Shown in pieces: positions 46,157-60,600 of a DNA stretch of 64,000 nt. Positions within the stretch are counted from its first letter, which is position 1. The number at the start of each line of letters is the position of its first letter. A program made the translations under genes and the position numbers. Source of the stretch: Pithys albifrons albifrons (lineage: Eukaryota; Chordata; Aves; Passeriformes; Thamnophilidae); NCBI RefSeq assembly GCF_047495875.1, contig NC_092459.1, positions 15,423,795 through 15,487,794 on the forward strand, in the 5' to 3' direction. Under the pieces are notes generated by a model, which saw nothing but the letters and a program-made list of their open reading frames with translations, did no database searches and was not told the origin of the DNA.

Positions 46157-47500
46157 TAGAATCATAAAATAACTTGGGTTGAAAGGGACTTTAAAGATCA
46201 TCTAGTTCCAATCCCTCCCTGCCATGGGTCGGTATACCTCTCATTAGAGGTTGCTCAGAGCCACTTTCAGCCTGGCCTTGAACACTTCCAGGGATGGGAC
46301 ATCCAAAACTTCTCTAGGCAACATGATCCAGTGCCTCACCCCTCTCACAGTAAAGAATTTATTCTTAACATTAATCTAATCCTACCTTCTTTCAGTTTGA
46401 AGCCATTCTCCCTTGTCCTGTCACTATGTGCTCTTGCAAACAATATCTTTCCATTTTTCCTGGGGACTCCCTTCAGGTGCTGGAAGGCTGCTGTTAGGTC
46501 ACTCCAAAGCCTTCTCTGCTCCAGGCTGAACACTCCCAATCCTCTCAGTCTTTCCTCACAGGAGAGGTGCTCCATCCCTTTGATCATCCTGGTGACCATC
46601 ATCTGCACTCGCTCCAAAAGGTGAATGTTCTTGCTGTGCTGGGGATCCCAGACCTGGATGCAGCACTTCAGGTGGGGTCTCATGACAGCAGGGTAAAGAG
46701 GCAGAATCCCCTCCCTTCAGCTGCTGGTCATTCTGCTTTTGATGCAGCCCAGGAAATATTTGGCTTTCTGGGCTGTGAGTGCACATTACCAGGTCATGTC
46801 CAGCCTCTCATCTACCAACACTCCCAAGTCTTTGTCAGCATGGCTATTCTTGATCTGTTCATCCCCCAACATGGATTGATATGGGGGGCTTTCCTGACCC
46901 AAGTGCAGCACCTTGCACCTGTGCTTATTAAGCCTCAGGAGATTCCTATCCTTGACATGATTTCAAGTGTCAGCTCCACCATTCAGCTTGGTGTCTGCAA
47001 ATTTTCTGAGGGTGCACTCAATACCTTCATCCATGTTTTTAATAAAGATATTAAGTAACAGTGGTCCCAACACTGACCCCTGAGGGTTACCACTTGTCAC
47101 TGATGTCCATTGCGACTCTGAGCCATTGACCTCTACTTTCTTGCAACCACTTTCTTATCCATCTAATGGTTCATGCATCGAGTTCATCCCTCTCCAATTT
47201 AGAGAGGAGGTCATGGGGGACAGTTTCAAAGGCTTTAAGAAGACCAAATAAATTAAAACTTTAGCCCTTTCCTTGTCCAGTGTTACTCCATCATAGAAGG
47301 CCACAGGGCTGCTCAGGCAGGACTTGCGCTTGGTGAAGCCATGCTGGCTGTCTCAAATCACCTGCATCCCCCATGTGCCTTAGGAGTATCTATTCCATGA
47401 TCTTCCCAGACACAGAGGTAAAGCTGGCAAGTCAGTAGGTCCCAGGGTCCCCCTTCTACCCTTTTTAAAGATGGGTGCAATATTTCTCTTAATACCTTAA
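46157..47500 (-). repeat. CR1 LINE, 5'-truncated, minus strand (about 1.34 kb)
   Basis: The left end is the reverse complement of the CR1 3' terminus (AACTTGGGTTGAAAGGGACT, then TTAAAGATCATCTAGTTCCA). A 112-codon minus-strand frame (46345-46683) encodes the C-terminus of CR1 ORF2, with RPHLKCCIQVW, LLERVQ, MIKGMEHLSCEERL and FSLEQRRL. Sequence up to about 47500 continues into the reverse-transcriptase region (GGTGAAGCCATGCTGGCTGT on the plus strand) but is broken by stops and frameshifts. This is a dead copy of the dominant avian LINE. Confidence 0.92.
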
Positions 47501-49140
47501 GGTGATTCCCTTAAATAACCTTACAAAGGTGATTTATTGCCACCTTATTTTATGTTTATAATGTGGGAATATACACCAGACGCAGTCAGATATCCAAGTA
47601 CTCTTTTACAGGCCAGAGGCTTGGAGAGTGTTCAATCAAGTACAGGTGTCTTAGAGTAAAATGTACCATGCCTTGGTATTCATTTATTGTACTGATTCAA
47701 TCTCCAGTTACCATTTCAGCAGCCTCAGGTTGACTGACCCTTGTTTTATTGGTTATGTTGCAAGGAACCACAGTTAATGTTACAAGTCTCACTTCTACTA
47801 TCCACACTCATAGTTCTATTTAAGCAATTGGTAAATTTGTCATTAAACGTGAACATTATTCATTACCCACACACACAAAGAAAAGGAATTCTCCATTTTT
47901 TGACTGCTTTAGTGTTAGAAGCAGAAATCTATTGAAAAGTGCCTGTCCTGCTGTCTGAGTGCTGGTACTTTCCTATAGAAATTCCCAATTACAGATTTCC
48001 TGGCCCCAGCATCACTTAAGCCAAGCATCACTTCAGGCTACATCTGGAGCTCTGTGTCTCTTGAACTTCAGCAGGGCAGCTAATCTCTGATTTTAAGTGT
48101 TTTCATCTCATGCAAGCTCATTGTTCTCTTGCCAGCTAGGATCATAAATTATAATGTATTTCAGTGTTAAATATATCCATTAGTCTCACAGTTAAGCAAG
48201 GCTGCAAAACAAAGAAGGAAAAAGAAAATCACTGAAAATCATGTTGTTAAACTGGCAGGAAACCCAAACAGCTCCAAGCATGTGATGCCATGAAATTAAA
48301 GAGAATAGTAATATAATTCACAATGAGTTTTCTCCAGTAAGACTGAATTTAACAGGAGCTGTTGACATCTGCAGAAGAATAAAGCCTCCTAAAATTATCT
48401 ATTTGATAATATTCAGAGAAATAGGACAAAAGCACCTGTCTAGGTTTTAAGAAAACCCTTGATATAATTTCAAGAGAAATCCATGGTAACAATTTAAGAT
48501 AAATTATTCCTTTCCCCCTAAGCAATTCTGAAGTATTAGACTCAGAAAAACTCTGTTAGGTCATAGTAAATGTCCTCAAATCCTGCCCTGGAGAGCGGCC
48601 AAAAGCAAGGGTAGAGATTATGAACAAGGCAAAGCTATAGCAATGCTTCTGCAGTGATTTAAAGCTAAGAGACCTCCTGAGGAAAAAATATTGTCTTTGC
48701 ATTTAACAGTTTCCAATAATATTGCTTCTTTTAATTTATGCAAGTATTTTTTCACAGGTCTTTTTCTTCTTTGAGAAAAATGGAAAGCAACAATTCTGTA
48801 CTGAATGTCCCTAAGCCCCTCATGATTTTATATTTCTTTTGTTATATTCCTTTTTCAGTCCTTTCTGTCTTTTCCTCATAGGCCTTAGTCTACTAAGTCT
48901 TTCCTTATACAGAAATTAGTACCCAATTATGACTTTATTTGTTGCTTTTCTGTACATTTTAAAGTCAATTAATATAATTTTAAGTCAAGGGAAAGAGTTG
49001 TTCATAAAGTATATGTATCTGTAGCCATACACTAGATTTATTCTCTCTTTCACTATTTTTACCCTAATAATATCTAACATTTGCTTAGAGTTTATTTGGC
49101 CATTGCTGAGTGTTAATCTGATGTTATTATGGAATTATTA

Positions 49141-49252
49141 TAAGGTATACATATATATAATACCTTTAAAATATATTAAATATATAATTATAAAGTAAAA
49201 ACATATGCAAAACCTATATATTTTAATAAATGGGTTTATATATATAGATATA
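49141..49252. repeat. AT-rich low-complexity stretch
   Basis: Dense TATATA and ATATAAT sequence. It includes AAGGTAT paired with ATACCTT in inverted orientation. Confidence 0.8.
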
Positions 49253-52200
49253 CCTCAATATTTGCAGATGTTACTTATTTTAGTTTCACATTTTCAATGC
49301 CTCCTCAGGAGCATTTCACAGCATTAATTTTAGTCTTGATTTTCCTCCTAACCAAAGTAGAAAGATAGGTCTTTTTGTGGATCAATCCAGAGCAGAGACC
49401 AAAACCATCTCTCCCTTTCCACTGACTGCAGAAGGAATTGAGGTAGATTAAAACCCTAATTTAATTGATATCTGAAACCATGTAACATGAAAACCACTGC
49501 AGTCCCTGATATGCTGATTCTTTTGTATGTTTGGTAGAAAAGAACTTCCATACTTCTCATAACACATCTTCAGATCTAGGATTAAAGTTATATCAAACTG
49601 ACAGAAAGAGGAAGTGCAAAGCCTTCAGTGAGTCTCTGCACAGTTTACACATAATCATAGGATTGCTGGGTTAAACACCCTCTCTCCATCCCAACTGAAA
49701 TAACACAGATTGACCTCAGTCCCTTGTTAATATTTAAAATATTTTCCCTTGCTTCACTGAGACATCTAATATAGTTATCTCTGACCTATTGACTGGTCTT
49801 ATCTATATCAAGTATTGTTCTTGATGCTTGAGTATTCTTGTTCAAATCAATAAAGGTAAAGGTGACATAATCAGCCTATAAATGAAAGAAGTCACTACAT
49901 ATTATATGCTCTGCCATGCTGGCTGCATAAACTTCTTCCAATTTGCCTGTAAATTAAAGTGTTATTAAAAAATAAACAGTTCTCTTGATATTATCTAACA
50001 CCTCTACAAAAACATGGTATAATACATAACCTTCATTGTTTCAACTTAGTATTCATGTTTAAACAGCTCTGGTTATTGCTTCAAAGATATGTCAGGGTGC
50101 ATTTGAACTCAGTGCATTTTGTTGCACTTTGAAGTGCTTTCAACAGTAGTGATGAACAAAAATGAAAAGGGATTGAAATGGAATCCATACAAGGTCAGAT
50201 TTTCTTGCTAGGATTTAGTTTTTAAAACATAAAATACATGGAGAAGTGCTTCTGACTGAGAGAATTTCATGATTTTGTTTTCCTAGCCAAAATTATTTTT
50301 GCTCTTACAACCTACGAAAAATGGTAGAATACCATTTTTTTAATGAAAGCTGTCACATCTCAGAAGTGAAGAAAACATCTAGCAAAATGTAATGATTTTA
50401 TAGCTATGTTATCAAAAGGCACATGTTTGTTTAAGTCAGATTGAGTAGGAAGAACCATCTATTGCAAAGGTGCCACAGCCTGGCAACAAACTGTGAAACC
50501 CCTAGAGAAATTTCTTAGATAAGCTGAACTCATTTGTGAACTGAAGTCTCAAGGCTGAGATTGTGTAGCCTGCAATAAAACCAATTGCCCTCTTCCATAG
50601 GGCTTCCTATTTCCTTCTCCAGATCAGGATGGTTTTCAACTTTGCTAAAATTTCACTTTGACAAAAGCTACAGGCTAGAAACAGGATGAAAGAGCAGTGA
50701 CAGCACTTGGTGGTGTAAACCTTAGAGAAAAAAAAGTTTCAAGACTGCTGCATACTCATTTTCTGGCTTCTCTCACTCATTTTCTGTCTTCTCTCTGCTT
50801 TTTATCTCTTTCTGCATTCTCATAGGTCCAAATGCTGCTTTATTGCTTGTATGCTTGATGGAAATATTCCTAATTAAAGAGAGAGAAAAATTGCAAAACC
50901 TGTTGAAGAAAACTTCAATACCTTGGACTAAACCTACAACTTTCCCATTCCTGTTTTCTCAGAAAGAAACACAGGTATGTGAATTGATCCATTGTTCCTA
51001 GAATATCCTCAAGGAGGAGTGGTTCAGCCGTAAAATCTGACCCTAACACAGTAAAGTTAAATTGTCAGAGATATCCTTATCCCAGGAAGTAAAGAACAAC
51101 ATCAGAGATGGGAGTAGAAGTGCCTGGGTTACAAACATAACAGAGGGAAGGAGAAATCACTGTGACTGCAGTAATCTTCACTGTGTCAACCTTCAAGGGT
51201 TGGGAATGCTTTGAATGAATAAATGAATACTTGGCTGGTTTTGTGGCTTGACAATGTTCAGAATTATTCAGAATATTCTCAACTAAGCTTTTGATAGCTT
51301 CATGCACAGAGTGCTGCAAGGATAGCCATACATTTTATAAACTATTTATTTTACATTACAGATGCACATACGTGTATAGATTGTTTTGACAGAGTAGTAA
51401 TGGTTACATGCTATGGAGAGAGCAGGTGAAAAGCCTGGGCTCACAAGTGTACAGTATCAAGAGCAACAACCCTCTCTCAAATGGATTCTCCTAGAGATAG
51501 GTTCAGATAAATAATACCAGAAGGAGATATTTAATTTATAATAAAGGTAATAAATATGGATTTTTTTCTGTATATGTTGTGGTCCCCAGATCCCTAACAA
51601 TCAACAAATTCATCAAATGCTTTAGGAATATTTGGCAGCATTTTACACAAATGAGTGAGTTCTTACCAAACTTCAGAGTAACTCACCAAAATAAAGGAAG
51701 ATTTTATTATCTTTATAATTAATAACTGCTCCAGTGATTTCACTGTTTGAGAGATTAATCTCACTGGGAATTTTTGATTAAAAGCCTGGATCCTCCATGG
51801 AGCTTTAAATAGCAGCAACATTTTCAAAGAAATAAGTAATATTAAGGGGCAATACTGATTAAAGTTTCCTTAAATCATTGACCCATGAGTTTATCGGAGA
51901 TTGACTCTTTCCTGAAAAATTTTCATTGAAGAACAAAACCATGTCAGTCAAACTGTATTTGCTCTACAAGGTTGTAAAATTAATAATTACCTTCTGGACC
52001 CTAGAAGTGTCTGGCCGGACCTCAGATTTTAGGCCTGGTTTTCATTTTATTAGAATGAACTATCTTTGAAGTTCTTCAGCTTCCTGTCAGGACACACTTC
52101 TGCTAGTTACATATAACTATTTATGTACTTTCTCCACTCATTCTGCTTTTCCTGAAGATAATGGTAACATACTTTCAATCCCAGTATTGACTTCTTATTT

Positions 52201-54600
52201 CACTTCACAAAAAACAGCATGGATGGCCATTAATGGGAAGGACAAAAAAGTTCAAGGCTGTGGAGTCCACGACTTTAGTAGGAAGTCACCCCTGATTATC
52301 TCATCAATGAAATTGAATTAGAAACATTTTCTGTATTCTAAGTGCACCTGTCTGTAACCATAAGATCAGATATTCTAAACTTGCATAGTGGATTTGACAA
52401 TAATTAGATATCTGGTCTTCAAGAACTGCTTTTATAAAGCAGATGTGAGGAATTCTGGCCTCTGACAATGAAAGTTAAATATCACCTCATGGCTGGCAAG
52501 GCATGTTTTGAACAATGTTGGTAGTCTTTGTATGTTTAACAGTCTAAAGCTGCAGTATCTTCTCTGTTTTATCTAAAATATATTTAGGAATACATATATA
52601 GAAAGGACATTCAAGATTTCTACCATTCACAATATTTTCAATACACTTCTTGGGTCCTTTTTCTTTTCACAATCATTCTGACTTTTAATATGTTTGAAAC
52701 CTAACCCATGTCTAGGAAGTTTAGAAAACAATCTTTCTAAGAAAACAGTTTCATCTGAAGTCAGGCATACGAAATTAAGAATGCTCAAATGTACCAAATG
52801 AATACTCCACCTTATCCAGTATTTTGCCTCCAGTCATGGCTGGTAAAGATAATTCACAGGAAGAGGAAATATGTCTTAAGAACTAAATGAAACTTTCAGT
52901 TCTGCTCTGAGTGAAAGACAGTACCTGTTCTTCATTCCGTATCTATTTCTTGTTTTATTTTGCTGGAGGCATGATTTAGCCTTGAAAAACAGCTTTTTAC
53001 TTCATTATCTCAGTGTATTAATTCCACCTTGTTCAGAATGGGAGGATATAATGAGAAATTTCTGGTTCTCTCTTTGAAGGAGGTCAGGAGTTCACTTACG
53101 CTCAAACAGACTAAGCATTTTAAGGCTCACAGAGGCCAGCAGTATGCACATGAATCATGTGGCTGATATTCCCTCTCTCTGCCCCCGCATGACTCACTGA
53201 CAATGTGGTAGAGGGAAGGTAGTGAGATGCTCAAAACTGTACCGCTAGAAAGAGACTGTGCACCTTCTTGACCTTTTCATATTGCTACTGTTCATGGATA
53301 TCCTCCACTTTTATAACTACCTGTTCTTCCCATTTTAATGTCTAAGTATTATGCAGAGAGTTTTAGGAAAGTGAGGAATAAGGCTCTCAAAGTATGGAAT
53401 ATTCCTTGCACAAAATGAAAGAATTGAAATAGAAAGTGGACCGCACATTAGAATTATTGGAAGCAAGAAGTGAATTATGTCAAAGATCCAACTGCAATGT
53501 TCCACAGTTTCTGTTGTGCTGTGTTACTTTGCATCTTCTCTATCTTTTCATTATAATTGTACTGCGTATAACATTATCTAATTCTGTTCTCTGTGATACT
53601 TACCTGTCTTCTGCTTGTGGCTGTAGATAATTTAGGACTCTACACCTGCATAGCCTGTTGAACTCTATACTTACCTAAAATCATTCTACCCTTACCTAAG
53701 AAATAATGCTGTCCAATTGTTTATGTCAGCAGGATCCTTCTTCAGACTCACTTGGATTGAAATTTTTCCCCACTTATTTTTTAATTCAGAGCAAACTAGG
53801 TTCCACAAACTACTGACAAGTAATTCAAATAAATTGAAAAATATTTATATGATGATTCTAGTAATTCAAACCTGTTGGGTTGTAGATTCTTATATAGGTA
53901 GAAATTCAAGTAAAAGCAATTGAAGCCATATACAGTAGTACAGCTGCAATTCATGAAGTGGAGATCTGGTTCTGGACTAACATATACAAAATATGTAAGG
54001 CTAACCATTACCTGCTGTATATATGTCATTGCATATCACAGGAGTAGTCTGGCTATACACAACCATAATTCGCCTTCTTGCATACGGATATCTTATTCAT
54101 GGTAATCTATAGGATGTTACAAGACGCATTCTTCTTGTGTCACTCACCTAATACTCCACTGAGAGCTAAAGGTATTTTCATAAATCATGTATAGGAAAAT
54201 TGGTTAACTGGGTTTTATGTTTGTATGTTGGTGTAACTTCTGTTGGCTCCAATGCGCTGTACATTTAAAAAAGAGATGTGCTTTGACTGCAAGTCAGATC
54301 TAAATCCTTAATGGCATTAAAATTACCTGAATAGCATTGGTGTGCAGATCTGGCTTCCAAATACTAATAACTATCACAATATACATCTGATAAAGAGGTT
54401 AACTTTAATCTGATTTTCCACTACTTTACTGAAGACATTTCAGTTTGCTTTAGTGTGAACCTGTGGAAAATCAGACACATAGTTACTGGTTTATATACTT
54501 GCATTAGGTGATGCATACCCCCTCATTGCCATCTTTTATTCTAGGGCACTGTATAGCCTTATGCATAAGCCTCTGTTTGTACTCTGTGTACATTTCAAAC

Positions 54601-54658
54601 TAAAAAAAAACAAACAAACAAACCAAAACCAAAAAACAACCAACTAACCAAACAAAAA
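54601..54658. repeat. A-rich CAAA-type simple repeat
   Basis: A nine-base A run followed by CAAACAAACAAACC and degenerate AACC/AACAAA units. Confidence 0.85.
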
Positions 54659-57600
54659 GACCCAAAAAAGTAAAAGAAAGTCTGTTATGTTTGCACTTTT
54701 AATTTAACACTAGTTGAGATATCTGCCAATGTAATATAGGCACTTTTCTGTGCACTGGAAAACCCAATTAGGACTTGTTCTTAGTTTGATTATCAGTCAG
54801 AAACGTGCATACTGAAATATTCATTAGAGACCTACTGAGAGCTGTGATAAAGCAGCAGACAGCTGAATTATAGAGTCTCTCAGTAACCGCACTACAATTT
54901 TACATTTGCTTGATAAAGGACAAGTAACAAAATATCTAAGATGTAATTTGGTGCCCACTGAAACTGTACTTTATTATGGTAGATATTGTTCTGACTGTCT
55001 TCAGGAAGCTGGTGTTTCATGACATGATACTGCGAACAAATGATAAATCACCAGGCTAAATGTTGCCCCAGCATGCCATGCACACAGAGGTAACACAGCC
55101 GTCAGCTGGCGATTGCCTCTCAGTCACAGCCTAAAGTCAGTAATTTGAGGGTTGGAAATACAGGACAGATTACAGAATCTTGGACCCAAAATGATTATAT
55201 GTTTAAAGGATGATGACTCGATTGACCCCACTTCCCCAAATTAAACAATAGTTCTATACAGACACTAGACAAAAAGAGAAGGAAAATCATTCCTCTTGGG
55301 TTTATGAGTTAAGCTGTGTAAAATACTTCAGTTAATCTTAGATAGAATTTTTTTTTGTATATAGACCCTTTACTATTGGCCTTAACTTCTAGCAACTACA
55401 CCCATTGACAGTATAACACATGATCTGAAATTATAATAAGTTTCCAATAGAATTGAGAAGGACACATGCATGGGACTGTAATACTAGTCAGTTAACTAGA
55501 TCAAAGTCTCTCATACAGTTTATTTGAAATGCACTTGGGAAATCTGGTTCCAATAATGACTTCAATATGTTTTCCTTTCTAAATAGAAACAATATCACAT
55601 TTGTAAATGAAAAAAATAGGTGATATTTGATCCCTTTATTGAATGTAGCGTTTCAGTAACAGACTTGTTCAAGATATATAAACTCCCATTAAAAATGAAA
55701 TTATTTAAATAAATATTCAAAAACCTAGTAAGGATGGAGAATAAAGGTCTGTTCAATATTCTCAACATGAATCAGAACCATTGGCAGCATACTGGTTGCA
55801 CCAGTCCCCAAACTGAGGAAAAACAGTAGTGAATTCTTTAGTCTGTGATGGAATCTTATTCAGACTAGGATTTTTATCAGTCTTTATTATACAACATGTA
55901 CTGCACCAGCAAGCTCAAAATAAATATATGTTAAATCACAGGTTATGTGTGTATTCAATGATTGTACAGTATTCTCTGATGAAGGATTAAAACCAGTTCA
56001 CTGTATAAAAATAAGACAGAAACCCATGCCTAGATGAACCACCTTAAAACACACATAGTTTTTGAGCGTAGTGGGATACTAAAATATAAATATTTTCTTC
56101 TCAACATCTTAATAATTTTCTAATTGGGCACTACATACATATTTTTTGCATAGTTACACAAGATGCCTGACTGACACATCTTACTTCAGTGCTTGTAAGC
56201 CTCACAAGCTGTGAAAGCATTTTTGCTGAGAATATGTTTCCCTGTCATTTAAGGTAATACAGTTTTCCTCAAGTTACCAGACAAAGAGCAGATGCACAGA
56301 AGTTATGTGTAGGTGTACATTAGCAGGTACAGACCGAACTGAGCTCAGTCTTCCTAAGCTTGTATTGGAATTGGGAAAATATGATGGGAAAAGACACCAG
56401 CGTAGGCGTCTGCATCTAAATTTTTGGTCCAGGCACAGTTCTAGACACATGCTACACCAGAGCTAACATACTGGGCTGAAAGTCTGGGGGCTGACTTCAC
56501 AGCAGAGGATGTGGCTGAAAGGAATAGTTCAGACCTCCTCCTTTTCTGCTCATGTGTTTTTAACAATTCCTTTTTGCCTGTCCTGAAGATAACTCAGCTG
56601 TGTGGAAAGAACCACAAAGATTTTATTCAGCTTAAAATTTGCACAGCAAAGAAAAATGGTCAGTTTTCCATCAGGTCAAATACCTTTTTCATCTCATTGT
56701 GTAATGACATATTTTCTAGCATTGATGCAAGGCAAATACTGGGGACTTCAAGCCATAGCAAGGTGGATAGGGCTGAGATACTTTTTTTCATAGCAGCAGA
56801 GGTTAAGGATGCATAAAAAAGGAATCCCACACATAGTATATTAACATAAGTGTAGCACTGGACAATCCCCTAGCAACTTGCCCAGGGATAGAAAAGATTC
56901 CATTTAGAACAAGACTTGAAGCCTGGAGATGAAATCTTGTCTTGTTTTCGGCCCCCCCTCTGCTTTCAGGGATCTCCAATGTGTCTTCTGTACACCTGCT
57001 GGTTGAGCGGTGTCATAATGACATCTCTGTGTATAGCTGGAAGTTAAAGAGGATTCACTAAGAAACACATTTTATATGTGTTTAAAATTAAGTGTTTTGC
57101 TGAAGAAGGATGATCATTTGCTATACTAAATCAAGAACTTCAACCATGACACAAAGTTCAAGGAATTAATAAAGGGACAAAATGCCTATTGATTTGTGTG
57201 AGTCTTGCTTAAAACAGCTATTGAATCCATTTTTAAGTATATATTTAGGGCTCAGGAAAATGACATATTGCCAATAAATTGTTCATATACTGAGCATTTT
57301 CCTAAAATTTTGTGACTATGTTCAGTCTTGTACAAAAGAATCATTCTCAAGACACACATTTAAACTCAAACCTGATTATGTGGGGTTTGAGTAGGACTGA
57401 CATCATGGTTAAATATGTACTAGGTAGAATCTAACTTTTCTGTCATATACTGGGTGGGGTGATCTGGTTCCTGGAAGCATATGGAGTCTGTATGGATATT
57501 TGCAAACATGGTTGTTTACACACTTGGATAGTTCAAGTTTCTAGTGTTTTAATATTCTTTAATTTCTACTCTGGTTTTATTTTAGAACCATAAAGACACA

Positions 57601-60600
57601 TACATATACATTAATTTTTTTCTATATGAATTTTATTCCAAAAAACCCCAACAAAGCTACAGCTGAATACCACAAGAAAAAATTTAGCCTTGCAAGCACT
57701 ATTTATACATCAAAAATCTTTATTAAAATCATGGGAGCACACTGCTGAGTAAAAACATCTGTCATTTCCCCTCCATCTCTTTTTTTCCCCCTTAAACAGT
57801 AACACCCACATTTCAAATAGCTGAAGAGTTTATTTAAGTTATTCTGAGCATATGGAAAGTCCCTGTATCATCTACATACACAGACAGATAGCAGTGAAAC
57901 TCTGGGATGAAAAGCCCTAAAAGCACCAAAAACACTGAGAAAAGAATGAAAAAAATACAGTCATTCTATGTGAGTTCTATATTAGATATGGTAGGTTTGG
58001 AGATAAGTGCTGAGAATAGTTCTAGGACCTGATCTTTTCCCCTCTATCATTATTAAAGTTTGGATGGGTGAGCTGTCTTTCTCAAAATATAAGTTTATGC
58101 TTTGTTGACAATGTTGCTTCTCATGTTTAAAAATAAAAATGTTCCTTATAGTAGACATACAATTATTCATACTCTGGAGGCTTCAGTTTCAGGATGAGGA
58201 ATATTGGAATAAAAAATGATAGTCTGCCTTAAATAAACTATAATATACTACATAAATCTGTTATTCAGTATAAATTTTAAAAGCTGGACAAAGTTTTTGC
58301 TCATGTTTGGGCTTGCTTATGTTGCTTACATATTAGTACTAACCCTCTAATCTCCCTGTGCTTGCTCCTGATTTATAGCAGCACACCTGTATAGGATCTC
58401 ATCACATCAAACAGCTGCTTGGATGAGCTGGGACACTTAAATGAACACACAATGGCTGTAGTGGTGTGAGGACTTGTGGGATAAAGTAGCAGCAGTAAGG
58501 AGAATGGCAGACTGGAGGACTCTGCTGGTGGACAGGTGAGAGTTTTCTCCTCCTGGGGCTCTAGTAATTTTTCATGGTTTTTAAGAGAAAAGCCTTCTTA
58601 GCTTCAGCAACTCTATAATTCTTGATCAGACATTACATGACATTTATTTTTCCAGAATGCAGGCACCTGGCCTCCTGCCAAGTATGCATTTATGCACTGC
58701 TTCAGCCTTAGCTTATCTGGAAAATGAGAGCAAGAGAAAGGTTCTGTGCATGTACCATATAGCAGAGTTCCCGCAGGACAATGCAAGTGCTGTGTATAAC
58801 TGTGCTTCTTGGCCAGTTTTGCACTGGAAATACAGATTTGCCTCCCCATCTCTTCCTCAGCTCTACATTCAATTGAAAAGTTTTAGGTTTCTCCTTTTTA
58901 ATTTTTATTCTAAGAGCCTATTTTATAATAATTTTTGTTTTTCTCCTTGATTACTGCATGACTGCCTCCCCATTTCTTGAAGTTGCAGAGGTTTCTGCAG
59001 AAGATGAAATAATATCTCAGACACTCAGAGGACTAGTTTGTTGGCTGGAGCACCTTAATCCAGTACATTAGGGAAGAAGTATAAGTTTTGTAGTTGCACG
59101 TGCTAAATTTTAGGAATGTTACTGTTTCCATTAGTGAATCTGGCTGTCAGGCTTGAGGTTGATAAAAGCAAGAACAACCTTTAGCTGGAGACATCTCACA
59201 AGCAAGATATACTTGAAAATGAATTTAGACTGAATTAAGTCAGAGTGATAATTCCTCTACTGATAATGGTTTTCAATATTTCTTAGCAATCCAGAGACAG
59301 TGAAAAAAAACCAACACTGTGGAATGTGACAAAGGCTGATGTTTCATAAATATATTACATATCAAGATATTTTCATCTCCCTAAAGTCTCCTGTGAAATT
59401 TCTGTAAGCCTACTTGTTGAAGTTTGTGTTAAAGTCCCCACAAATAGTCTGTTCCCTCCACAGCTGTTACACCATGATATCCACTGTTTGGAAAAGAGGA
59501 GACACAGCTGGTTGTTTCTTCAGTGCTGTCATTGACCCTTACCCTATCCATTAATTGTCCATCACTGGTGATATCTACTCTCCTACCTCCTCATCAAACA
59601 CTCCCATAACCAGATGTGCCTAATCAGTTCTCAGGGACATAATTGATGGAAAGTCAGACACAAGTCCAGGTCTAGGCCACGGCATGGCTAAGGAGTTACT
59701 GAAGTTTTACCTTAAACAAACTGTCCAGCTGCAGTAGTTGGCACTGTGATGCATTGAATCTGCAGAAGTACAGGAAGGAAGAGGAGGGTGTGGTTATTAT
59801 TCTTTGAAAGATATTGACAGGGGATGTGCTTTCTGTCTCAAAGTGAAAACTAAAGTGCTTGTAGAGGGGAGCCACAATGGAGGGGGAGATGCACAGCTGT
59901 CTACACACTTGAGCAGAACAAGCTGGTCCTGAGAAGAGCCTTGTATCACCAGACTGGTAATAAATCAATAAGAAACAAACACATCTCAGGTATCCAGATT
60001 TCGCTCCAAACACTTAAATGATAAAAAACTGCATCAAGTATAGCAAAAATTGCCAAAGAATCCTTTCAAGACTACAACTCCATTGTCTAAACTTCTTTTT
60101 TTAGAAAAAGTCTGGCATAGACTTGGCCCAGGATAATGAATACTTTTGGAAACAATGCTTGGGTGCAGTTCAGGAGCCAGCACTAGCCAGGGATCTGCTC
60201 AATGTGAGACATGAATACAACCATTTAACTCTGAAGGCCAAGAAAAATTAGGACATACCAGGCAATTGGCTTCAGCTCCAATGAGGACATTTCATTTATC
60301 AATACAGATTTCCAGGCTTCTGTAGCTGCCAACAGCCCCCAAAAGAATGGAAGAAAATTTCTTCAAATTCAAATGCTTCTTATTGTTTCCTTCAAGCATC
60401 AAAGCAACTCACCTCTGCATATATCTTAACATAGATTTTCACTTTCAGGCAGCATCTAGAAACAGGGCACAGACTTGTTTGTATCCATTATCAGCTCCTT
60501 TGAAGAAGCTTAGATGTTAAATCAGATGAATTGTAAATAGCACTGCCACTTACAATAGCCAGAACCACACAAGGAAGTGATAAACCTGTGTTCAGATTGG

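Noticed and set aside
46331..47058. Plus-strand open frames of 97 and 163 codons
   Set aside because: They lie on the antisense strand of a CR1 element.
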